Source: Cellvibrionales bacterium UBA2618 (lineage in GTDB: Bacteria > Pseudomonadota > Gammaproteobacteria > Pseudomonadales > Porticoccaceae). From it: 5,705 nt of DNA. This document shows, in pieces, positions 1-5,705 of the stretch. The number at the start of each line of letters is the position of its first letter. The first letter of the stretch is position 1. The notes under the pieces are model-generated. The model did not search any database, had not been told where the DNA came from, and saw only the letters and a list, made by a program, of their open reading frames with translations. Made by a program: the position numbers and the translations under genes. The stretch lies in contig DDJS01000139.1 of the NCBI GenBank assembly GCA_002339165.1, forward strand, positions 49,586 through 55,290. Reading direction: 5' to 3'.

Positions 1-62
1 TTGCTGACAACTAATAGGGATCTTTTTGCAGCGGCTTTATCCCTTGGTTAAGGTGATATTGG

Positions 63-91
63 TTTACTGGCAAGGCGGTCTGAGCGACAAT
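63..91 (+). promoter_or_regulatory. Weak sigma70-like promoter candidate upstream of tkt
   Basis: A TTTACT hexamer at 63-68 (4 of 6 matches to the TTGACA -35 box) is followed, after a 17-base spacer, by GACAAT at 86-91 (4 of 6 matches to TATAAT, with the important A at position 2 and T at position 6). Transcription would then begin near position 98 and leave a leader of about 30 bases before the tkt start. Such matches arise readily by chance, and the real operon promoter could lie left of the window. No Cra-like or other operator could be recognised in 1-127. Confidence 0.18.
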
Positions 92-127
92 AGCAGGCTT
101 ATCCTGACGCATTTGGAGTAACTGTCT

Positions 128-2122
128 ATGGCCTCTCGTAGAGACCTCGCCAACGCTGTAAGAGCCCTGAGTATGGATGCGGTACAACGCGCTAACAGCG
201 GTCATCCCGGAGCCCCGATGGGCATGGCAGATATTGCCGAAGTACTTTGGAACGACTACTTGCAACACAACCCCCAAGACCCCAGCTGGATCAATAGAGA
301 TCGTTTCGTGTTGTCTAATGGTCATGGATCAATGCTCCTATATGCGCTGCTTCACCTAAGTGGCTACGCTCTCTCGATAGACGATTTAAAAGATTTTCGT
401 CAGCTCCACTCAAAGACGCCGGGACATCCAGAATACGGTTACGCGCCGGGTGTAGAAACTACCACTGGGCCACTGGGTCAGGGGATTGCCAACGCAGTGG
501 GTATGGCGTTGGCCGAGACTACCCTAGCCGCGCAGTTCAACCGCCCCGGTCACGATCTGGTAGACCACTACACCTATGCATTTTTAGGTGATGGCTGTTT
601 GATGGAGGGCATATCTCACGAGGTGTGTTCGCTTGCGGGAACACTCAAATTGGGAAAACTCATCGCCTTTTACGACGACAACGGTATCTCTATTGATGGA
701 CAGGTTGAGGGTTGGTTTAGCGACGACACGGCGGGTCGGTTTGCCGCCTATGGCTGGCAGGTTATACCCGCGGTTGATGGACATGATAGTCAGGCGTTGT
801 CTACTGCAATTGAGTCGGCGCGCGCTGACTTGCACAGGCCTACATTGATCTGTTGCAAAACCATCATTGGTTTTGGCTCGCCGAACAAACAGGGTAAGGA
901 AGATTGTCACGGTGCCCCGCTTGGCGTTGACGAAATTACCTTGGTTCGCGAGCAGTTGGGATGGGCCCATGGGCCCTTTGAAATTCCCGATAGTCACTAC
1001 GCAGGTTGGGACGCTAAGGCGCGCGGCATTGCTGCACAGGCGAAATGGACCAAGCGATTAAATGAGTACCGCGACGCTTATCCAGAATTGAGCGGCGAGT
1101 TCGAGCGCCGGATGTCGGGCCAATTACCGGCGGAATTCGACGCCGCAGCCGACGCTTACATTGCAGCCTGTCAGGCGTCGATGGAAAAAATTGCCTCGCG
1201 CAAGGCGTCGCAAAATAGCCTCAACGCCTATGGCCCAATGCTACCTGAATTGCTCGGCGGTTCGGCAGACTTAGCGGGGTCGAATTTGACCATTTGGTCG
1301 GGTTCTAAGCCGATCACCGCAGAAGACGCCAGCGGCAATTACATTTATTACGGGGTTCGCGAATTCGGCATGAGCGCGATCATGAACGGTATTGCACTGC
1401 ATGGTGGCTTCGTTAATTACGGCGCCACCTTTCTTATGTTCATGGAGTACGCTCGCAACGCTGTGCGCATGGCGGCACTGATGAAGATTCAGAGCATATT
1501 TGTCTATACCCACGATTCTATTGGACTGGGTGAAGATGGCCCCACGCACCAGCCGGTAGAGCAACTCAGTGCTCTGCGCGCGACTCCGAATCTGCATACC
1601 TGGCGACCTTGCGATACTGTTGAGTCGGCGGTTTGCTGGAAGGTGGCACTGCAGCGACGGGATGGTCCGAGTGCCTTGGTGTTCAGTCGCCAGGGTTTGG
1701 CACCGATGGCGCGCGATAGCGCTCAAGTGACCGCAATCCAGCGCGGTGGTTACATATTGCGCGATTGCGCGGCGCCGCAGGCGGTGGTTATCGCCACCGG
1801 TTCAGAGGTCGATCTTGCGGTGCAGGCAGCAGCACAATTGGCCGAGCGCGGTGTTAGTGTGCGGGTCGTCTCGATGCCCTGCGCAGAACTTTTTGACGCC
1901 CAAGATGCGGCCTATCGGGAGTCGGTATTGCCGAGCGCGATCCGCGCTCGGGTAGCTGTCGAGGCGCTCCATGCCGATTACTGGTTCAAGTATGTGGGTC
2001 TAGATGGGCGAGTCGTCGGCATGCGCAGTTTTGGTGAATCAGCGCCCGGCGGAGAATTGATGCAGGAATTTGGGTTTACTGTGGAAAACGTCATTGACCG
2101 CCTGCTCGAGGTCATCGTTTAG
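128..2122 (+). CDS. tkt: Transketolase, complete, TktA-like
   Basis: Cytosolic thiamine-diphosphate (ThDP) and divalent-metal enzyme. It transfers two-carbon ketol units in the non-oxidative pentose-phosphate pathway (xylulose-5-P with ribose-5-P or erythrose-4-P). The 664-residue length is normal for the family. Active-site residues fall at E. coli TktA numbering through residue 385: His26, His66, His100 (in GHPE), the GDG metal/ThDP motif at 154-156 with Asn185, His261, Arg358 and Ser385. One inserted residue near 396 then shifts the rest by one: catalytic Glu412 (in YGVREFGM), His462 and His474 (THDSIGLGEDGPTHQP) and Arg522 (SRQ). The order is the N-terminal PP domain, the Pyr domain from about 350, and the C-terminal domain from about 540. 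ATG 128 is chosen because GGAG at 115-118 lies 9 bases upstream and the start MASRRDLANAVRALSMDAVQ aligns with the family. It is the first gene of the visible operon, and its TAG stop overlaps the GTG start of epd by one base. No truncation or missing residue was seen. Confidence 0.98.
   Translation: MASRRDLANAVRALSMDAVQRANSGHPGAPMGMADIAEVLWNDYLQHNPQDPSWINRDRFVLSNGHGSMLLYALLHLSGYALSIDDLKDFRQLHSKTPGHPEYGYAPGVETTTGPLGQGIANAVGMALAETTLAAQFNRPGHDLVDHYTYAFLGDGCLMEGISHEVCSLAGTLKLGKLIAFYDDNGISIDGQVEGWFSDDTAGRFAAYGWQVIPAVDGHDSQALSTAIESARADLHRPTLICCKTIIGFGSPNKQGKEDCHGAPLGVDEITLVREQLGWAHGPFEIPDSHYAGWDAKARGIAAQAKWTKRLNEYRDAYPELSGEFERRMSGQLPAEFDAAADAYIAACQASMEKIASRKASQNSLNAYGPMLPELLGGSADLAGSNLTIWSGSKPITAEDASGNYIYYGVREFGMSAIMNGIALHGGFVNYGATFLMFMEYARNAVRMAALMKIQSIFVYTHDSIGLGEDGPTHQPVEQLSALRATPNLHTWRPCDTVESAVCWKVALQRRDGPSALVFSRQGLAPMARDSAQVTAIQRGGYILRDCAAPQAVVIATGSEVDLAVQAAAQLAERGVSVRVVSMPCAELFDAQDAAYRESVLPSAIRARVAVEALHADYWFKYVGLDGRVVGMRSFGESAPGGELMQEFGFTVENVIDRLLEVIV
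1931..1951 (+). repeat. Perfect 9-bp GC-rich inverted repeat inside tkt
   Basis: The arms CCGAGCGCG (1931-1939) and CGCGCTCGG (1943-1951) are exact reverse complements with a 3-base loop, ATC. This can form a compact, very GC-rich RNA hairpin about 170 bases before the tkt stop. No T-tract follows it, so it is not a standard intrinsic terminator. It lies in normal tkt coding sequence (LPSAIRAR), and any regulatory role is inference only. Confidence 0.6.
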
Positions 2123-3168
2123 TGCTGCGAGTCGCGATAAACGGTTACGGGCGAATTGGTCGCTCGATCTTGCGCGCAGTGTATGAATCAGAAGCTCGAG
2201 GTTTGCTGCGCATTGTGGCGATCAACGAACCGGCGGATGCGCTTACCATCGCCCATTTGACTCGGTATGATTCAACGCATGGACGTTTTTCGGGTAGCGT
2301 GGAGTTACAGCAAGGGCGCTTGCACATCAATGGAGATGCGATCGACCTATTCGCTGGCGAGCCGATAGAAAATTTGCCTTGGGGTGAGCTGCGGGTGGAT
2401 GTGGTACTCGAGTGCAGCGGTGCGTTTTCGGATCGCCAGACTGCCGAAAAGCACCTAAGCAGTGGCGCTGGGCGGGTACTTTTTTCGCAACCGGCGGAAT
2501 CCGATGTCGATGCCACGGTGGTATTTGGCGTCAATCATCATCACCTCGATGGCACCGAGCAGGTCATATCCAGTGCCTCTTGCTCGACCAATGCGGTGGT
2601 GCCGGTTATTAAGGTACTGGATGACGCCTTTGGGGTCGAAGGCGGGGTCATCACCACCATTCACTCGGCAATGAATGATCAACCGGTTATCGATGCTTAT
2701 CACCACACCGATCTTAGAAAAACCCGTGCCGCTATGCAGTCGATTATTCCGGTTGAAACCGGTTTGGCGCGAGGGATAGACCGTCTGTTACCGCATTTAA
2801 CTGGACGTTTTCAGGCCCAGGCGATGCGCGTTCCAACCATCAACGTGTCGGTGATTGATTTGTCGGTAATGCTTGGTGCAACGGTCGATGTAGACAAAGT
2901 TAACCGCTGTCTGGAACACGCCGCAAAGCATGCATTACAGGACATTTTGGGCTATACCGAGGAGCCGTTGGCGTCCTGTGATTTTAACCATGACCCCCGT
3001 AGCGGGATTCTCGACGCCAGCCAGACGCGAGTGAGTCAGCAGACTCTAGCCAAAGTCTTGGTATGGTTTGACAACGAGTGGGGCTACGCCAATCGGATGC
3101 TAGATACCTTGTTATATTGGTTTCAACTACCCAGTATTAATCGTCAACAGGCACTGGCCAACCGATGA
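2122..3168 (+). CDS. epd: D-erythrose-4-phosphate dehydrogenase, complete
   Basis: NAD-dependent enzyme of the GAPDH superfamily. It oxidises erythrose-4-phosphate to 4-phosphoerythronate, the first step of pyridoxal-5'-phosphate synthesis by the PdxB/SerC route. The Rossmann motif NGYGRIGR is at residues 7-14, and INE at 34-36 is an Epd trait where glycolytic GAPDH usually has ND. The catalytic Cys154 lies in SASCSTN and the catalytic His181 in TTIHSAM. The Epd hallmark DFNHDP is at 287-292, and the NAD-contacting Asn318 is in WFDNEWGYANRM. The assignment over gapA rests on INE, DFNHDP, ATVVFGVN and the position before pgk. Length is 348 residues against about 340 in E. coli; the excess is a C-terminal tail. 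The start is GTG at 2122, overlapping the tkt TAG by one base, with GAGG at 2108-2111 as a possible ribosome site. No ATG would keep the family N terminus VAINGYGRIGR. The gene overlaps pgk by 4 bases, so translation is probably coupled on both sides. Some Epd proteins retain slight GAPDH activity, which cannot be judged here. Confidence 0.94.
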   Translation: MLRVAINGYGRIGRSILRAVYESEARGLLRIVAINEPADALTIAHLTRYDSTHGRFSGSVELQQGRLHINGDAIDLFAGEPIENLPWGELRVDVVLECSGAFSDRQTAEKHLSSGAGRVLFSQPAESDVDATVVFGVNHHHLDGTEQVISSASCSTNAVVPVIKVLDDAFGVEGGVITTIHSAMNDQPVIDAYHHTDLRKTRAAMQSIIPVETGLARGIDRLLPHLTGRFQAQAMRVPTINVSVIDLSVMLGATVDVDKVNRCLEHAAKHALQDILGYTEEPLASCDFNHDPRSGILDASQTRVSQQTLAKVLVWFDNEWGYANRMLDTLLYWFQLPSINRQQALANR

Positions 3169-4325
3169 AGATGCGTTTGATGGTCGACCAAGATCTGCGC
3201 GGTAAGCGCGTGCTTATCCGCGAAGACCTAAACGTTCCCTTGGCGGGTGAGCGAGTTGCTAGCGATGCACGGATTCGCGCAGCGGTGCCGACAATCCGCC
3301 ACGCGATAGACGCCGGCGCGGCGCTAATTTTGATGTCCCATCTGGGACGTCCGACCGAGGGTGAACCCTCGCTTGACCTGTCCTTACAGCCCGTGGCTGA
3401 CCGTCTCGCAGAACTCATCGGCTATCCGGTTCGACTGGTGTCGCGCTGGCAACAAGGGTTGGAGGTGGCGCCAGGCGAGGTTGTGTTGCTGGAGAATGTG
3501 CGCTTTAACCGCGGTGAAAAGGCCAACGATGAGCGCTTGGCGAGAGCCTATGCCGAGTTGTGCGATATTTTTGTGATGGATGCCTTCGGTACCGCTCATC
3601 GGGCGCAGGCGTCGACCTATGGTGTTTCGCTCTACGCACCGATCGCCTGCGCGGGGCCACTGTTAGCTGGAGAGCTCACGGCGTTAGACCGCGCGCTGTC
3701 GAGTCCGCAGTCGCCGGTTGCGGCTGTTGTCGGCGGATCTAAGGTGTCGACTAAATTGTTGGTGCTGGAAACCCTGGCCGAGCGCGTTGATCAACTAATC
3801 GTCGGTGGCGGCATTGCCAACACTTTTTTGGCGGCCGCCGGAAAGCCGGTGGGCAAGTCGCTCTGCGAGACCGACTTGATACCCGTCGCTCAAGCGCTGA
3901 TGCGCAAGACCAACATCCCGTTACCAACCGATGTGATTGTCGCCCGCGAGTTTGCAAACACCAGTCAGGCACAGATTAAATCGGTGGATCAGGTACTGCC
4001 AGAGGAGATGATTTTGGACATCGGTCCGGAATCGGCGGCGGCGATTGAAAAAATTATCGCCCAGATGGGTACGATTATATGGAATGGGCCGCTCGGCGTT
4101 TTTGAATTTGATCAATTTGGTCAGGGCACCCGCCGACTGGCCGAGGCGATTGGCCGCAGCCGAGGGTTTTCCATCGCCGGAGGTGGCGATACGCTGGCCG
4201 CTGTGGAAAAATACCAAGTAGGCGAACAGATTTCTTACATTTCGACCGGTGGGGGCGCGTTTTTGGAATATGTTGAAGGCAAGCGACTGCCCGCCGTCGA
4301 GGTGCTGATCAACCGCACTCTTTAG
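3165..4325 (+). CDS. pgk: Phosphoglycerate kinase, complete
   Basis: Cytosolic monomeric kinase that reversibly transfers the acyl phosphate of 1,3-bisphosphoglycerate to ADP, giving 3-phosphoglycerate and ATP in glycolysis or gluconeogenesis. The 386-residue length is typical of bacteria. The N-terminal substrate domain shows DLNVP at 21-25, Arg36, HLGRP at 59-63, Arg113 (ENVRFNRGE) and Arg146 (DAFGTAHRAQ). The nucleotide domain shows GGSKVSTK at 190-197, GGGIANTF at 214-221, WNGPLGVFEF at 306-315, GGGDTLAA at 339-346 and TGGGAFLE at 361-368. The start is ATG 3165, which shares ATGA with the epd stop and gives an N terminus the same length as E. coli Pgk before the conserved GKRV. ATGs at 3171 and 3180 are alternatives. 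No good Shine-Dalgarno sequence precedes any of them, which suggests reinitiation by ribosomes finishing epd. A 38-base gap separates it from fba. No abnormal residue was seen. Confidence 0.98.
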   Translation: MKMRLMVDQDLRGKRVLIREDLNVPLAGERVASDARIRAAVPTIRHAIDAGAALILMSHLGRPTEGEPSLDLSLQPVADRLAELIGYPVRLVSRWQQGLEVAPGEVVLLENVRFNRGEKANDERLARAYAELCDIFVMDAFGTAHRAQASTYGVSLYAPIACAGPLLAGELTALDRALSSPQSPVAAVVGGSKVSTKLLVLETLAERVDQLIVGGGIANTFLAAAGKPVGKSLCETDLIPVAQALMRKTNIPLPTDVIVAREFANTSQAQIKSVDQVLPEEMILDIGPESAAAIEKIIAQMGTIIWNGPLGVFEFDQFGQGTRRLAEAIGRSRGFSIAGGGDTLAAVEKYQVGEQISYISTGGGAFLEYVEGKRLPAVEVLINRTL

Positions 4326-4363
4326 GTGTTGGTAAATAGTTTAAAAATTATGGAGCGCGATTT

Positions 4364-5428
4364 ATGGCACTGATTTCATTGCGACAATTACTCGATCATG
4401 CAGCGGAACACAGCTACGGTGTGCCGGCCTTTAACGTTAATAACCTCGAACAGATGCGTGCCATTATGATGGCCGCTGACGAGACCGATAGTCCGGTTAT
4501 CGTGCAGGCCTCTGCGGGCGCCCGGAAATACGCAGGCGCGCCGTTTTTACGGCACTTGATTCAGGCCGCGATCGAGGAGTGGCCGCATATTCCGGTGTGC
4601 ATGCACCAAGATCATGGTACCAGCGCGGCGGTGTGCCAGCGCTCTATCCAATTGGGCTTTTCATCGGTGATGATGGACGGCTCTCTCGAAGCGGACGGCA
4701 AGACCCCCTCGAGTTACCAGTACAACGTTGCCGTCACTCGTGCCACTGTCGAGATGGCGCATGCTTGCGGCGTCTCTGTCGAGGGCGAATTAGGCTGTTT
4801 AGGCTCCCTCGAGACTGGGCAGGCGGGTGAGGAAGACGGTGTCGGCGCCGAGGGTACGCTGTCGATGGAGCAGATGCTCACCGATCCCGAAGAGGCAGCG
4901 GATTTTGTCGCTAAAACCGATGTTGATGCCCTGGCGATTGCCTGCGGAACCTCGCACGGTGCCTATAAGTTTAGCCGCCCGCCAACCGGTGACATTTTGG
5001 CGATCGATCGGATTAAAGAAATCCACCGGCGCATCCCGAACACCCATTTAGTGATGCATGGTTCGTCGTCGGTGCCACAGGACTGGTTGGCAGTGATTAA
5101 TCAGTTCGGTGGGCAAATTCCGGAGACCTATGGTGTTCCGGTGGAACAGATTTGTGAGGGCATTAAATACGGGGTGCGAAAAATCAATATCGACACCGAT
5201 CTGCGACTCGCATCGACGGGCGCTATCCGTCGCTATCTGGCCGAGAATCCGGCTGATTTCGATCCGCGGGCGTATTTAAAGCAGTCGATCACTGCGATGC
5301 AGCAGATCAGTAGCGCGCGCTATCAATCGTTTGGCACCGCTGGCCAGGCGGCCGGTATTCGAGCACTATCGCTCGACGCTATGACCGCGCGCTATCAGAG
5401 CGGTGAACTGGCCGCGACCATCGCCTGA
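4364..5428 (+). CDS. fba: Fructose-1,6-bisphosphate aldolase, class II (Calvin-cycle subtype), complete
   Basis: Zinc-dependent cytosolic aldolase that reversibly joins dihydroxyacetone phosphate and glyceraldehyde-3-phosphate into fructose-1,6-bisphosphate. Related CbbA enzymes also make sedoheptulose-1,7-bisphosphate. The 354-residue length fits the class II 'Calvin-cycle subtype' seen in Pseudomonas Fda and in CbbA, and the sequence does not resemble E. coli FbaA (class IIA). Visible motifs are PAFNVNN at 21-27, HQDHG at 81-85 with catalytic Asp83 and zinc ligand His84, MMDGS at 103-107, EGELGCLGSLE at 140-150, zinc ligand His198 (GTSHGAYK), zinc ligand His232 (MHGSSSVP) and the phosphate-binding NIDTD at 275-279. 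ATG 4364 is supported by GGAG at 4352-4355, 8 bases upstream, and by the family N terminus MALISLRQLLDHAAE. It is the last gene of the run on this strand. No RuBisCO or phosphoribulokinase gene is visible, so the subtype name should not be read as evidence of CO2 fixation. The symbols fda or cbbA are equally usable. Confidence 0.96.
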   Translation: MALISLRQLLDHAAEHSYGVPAFNVNNLEQMRAIMMAADETDSPVIVQASAGARKYAGAPFLRHLIQAAIEEWPHIPVCMHQDHGTSAAVCQRSIQLGFSSVMMDGSLEADGKTPSSYQYNVAVTRATVEMAHACGVSVEGELGCLGSLETGQAGEEDGVGAEGTLSMEQMLTDPEEAADFVAKTDVDALAIACGTSHGAYKFSRPPTGDILAIDRIKEIHRRIPNTHLVMHGSSSVPQDWLAVINQFGGQIPETYGVPVEQICEGIKYGVRKINIDTDLRLASTGAIRRYLAENPADFDPRAYLKQSITAMQQISSARYQSFGTAGQAAGIRALSLDAMTARYQSGELAATIA

Positions 5429-5527
5429 AACCGGCGCCTTGTGAAGGATGGAGCGCGGTTTAAGTGCTCGCTGATTAAAGTTGGCGGTCAGCCGATAAAA
5501 TGCTTTCTTGTCATGTAGGGATGATCA

Positions 5528-5562
5528 GGCCCAAAAAGCATAATCCGTCGATTTTATGGGCC
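5528..5562. terminator. Possible bidirectional terminator hairpin between convergent genes
   Basis: GGCCCA (5528-5533) pairs with TGGGCC (5557-5562). The stem can be lengthened by AAAA (5534-5537) against TTTT (5552-5555) with one bulged base, leaving a 14-base loop. It lies between the end of fba and the end of the converging porin gene, where a shared terminator is expected. Neither strand shows a clear T-tract after the stem, so intrinsic termination is doubtful; Rho-dependent ending is equally possible. A second, weaker stem lies nearer fba: GAGCGC 5451-5456 with GTGCTC 5464-5469, including one G-U pair. Confidence 0.25.
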
Positions 5563-5574
5563 GCTCTAAATCAA

Positions 5575-5705
5575 TCAAAAGTTATAACGCGCATTAAATT
5601 GCGCTGCATCGCTGTTTTCGCTCTTCTCATAGCCGACGCCGAGGGATATTTTCTCGGTGATAAAATAGTCGGCAACGAAATACCCGGTTGTTTCGGTGTG
5701 GCCGT
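5575..5705 (-). CDS. C-terminal end of a putative outer-membrane porin (partial, runs off the window)
   Basis: On the reverse strand an open frame enters from the right edge and ends at TGA (complement of 5575-5577). It encodes 42 visible residues. The last part, with YFVADYFITEKISLGVGY followed by a charged turn and then AAQFNARYNF, alternates polar and hydrophobic/aromatic residues as amphipathic beta-strands do. It ends in Phe with Tyr two positions before it. A C-terminal Phe with spaced aromatics is the classical signal recognised by the BAM complex for outer-membrane beta-barrels. The paired strands around a charged turn resemble the end of putative general porins of Gammaproteobacteria. 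The start, signal peptide and substrate cannot be seen. The other two reverse frames give no comparable product. It converges on fba with a 146-base spacer and is probably an independent transcription unit. Confidence 0.65.
   Translation of the reverse strand, partial: GHTETTGYFVADYFITEKISLGVGYEKSENSDAAQFNARYNF

Noticed and set aside
16..44. AGGGAT/ATCCCT inverted repeat ahead of tkt as an upstream terminator or riboswitch element
   Set aside because: The stem has only 6 bp with a 17-base loop and no following T-tract, and no known riboswitch core could be recognised in 1-127.
1..51. Open frame from the left edge, LLTTNRDLFAAALSLG then TAA, possibly the tail of an upstream gene or a leader peptide
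   Set aside because: Sixteen open codons are expected often by chance, no start or ribosome site is visible, and the peptide matches no family end that I recognise (it does not look like the MetK C terminus).
11..997. Reverse-strand open frames at 11-325 and 584-997
   Set aside because: They lie antisense to tkt, encode no recognisable protein, and are shadows of the strongly supported + strand gene.
1271..1726. Reverse-strand open frame of 151 codons opposite tkt
   Set aside because: Its composition is typical of an antisense shadow and it covers the catalytic part of transketolase; no domain is recognisable.
2122..3168. Glycolytic glyceraldehyde-3-phosphate dehydrogenase (gapA) as the identity of the second gene
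   Set aside because: INE in place of ND in the NAD site, the DFNHDP motif, overall similarity to Epd and placement before pgk favour erythrose-4-phosphate dehydrogenase.
4350..4373. Seven-codon open frame (MERDLWH) overlapping the fba start, as a regulatory upstream peptide
   Set aside because: The frame begins within the fba Shine-Dalgarno sequence itself and has no ribosome site of its own, so it is very likely accidental.
1..5705. CRISPR arrays, insertion sequences, tRNA or rRNA genes, phage or defence genes
   Set aside because: No repeated spacer structure, terminal inverted repeats, transposase motifs or RNA gene signatures were seen; nearly all of the sequence is accounted for by housekeeping genes.

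Overview
This window is an ordinary central-carbon operon on the + strand, most likely from a gammaproteobacterium. It carries four complete genes in the order transketolase (tkt), erythrose-4-phosphate dehydrogenase (epd), phosphoglycerate kinase (pgk) and class II fructose-bisphosphate aldolase (fba). The 3' end of an outer-membrane beta-barrel gene enters from the right edge on the opposite strand. The assignment to Gammaproteobacteria rests on three points. The tkt-epd-pgk-fba order is familiar from that class. A true Epd (rather than a glycolytic GAPDH) sits before pgk. The transketolase matches E. coli TktA almost residue for residue in its active site. The aldolase is not the E. coli FbaA type but the 'Calvin-cycle subtype' of class II found in pseudomonads and relatives, which points away from the Enterobacterales. 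I cannot name a genus.

Layout: 1-127 is upstream sequence with a good ribosome binding site for tkt, one weak promoter candidate and no recognisable gene. tkt fills 128-2122. epd starts with GTG on the last base of the tkt stop codon (TAGTG). pgk starts inside the epd stop (ATGA overlap). A 38-base gap with its own Shine-Dalgarno sequence separates pgk from fba, which ends at 5428. Positions 5429-5574 are a convergent intergenic spacer with weak inverted repeats. 5575-5705 is the C-terminal 42 codons of a putative porin on the - strand.

How the genes work together: transketolase interconverts pentose-phosphate sugars with fructose-6-phosphate and glyceraldehyde-3-phosphate, and produces or consumes erythrose-4-phosphate. 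Epd oxidises erythrose-4-phosphate to 4-phosphoerythronate, the first step of the DXP-dependent pyridoxal-phosphate route. Pgk and aldolase are reversible glycolytic/gluconeogenic enzymes. The operon therefore joins the pentose-phosphate pathway, triose-phosphate metabolism and vitamin B6 precursor supply. The tight junctions imply co-transcription and translational coupling of at least tkt-epd-pgk.

I looked for a novel system and did not find one. All four main proteins have intact catalytic residues and normal lengths. The remaining curiosities are small: a perfect 9-bp GC-rich hairpin inside tkt, a 14-bp perfect palindrome inside tkt, a short imperfect repeat flanking fba, and alternative stems in the convergent spacer.
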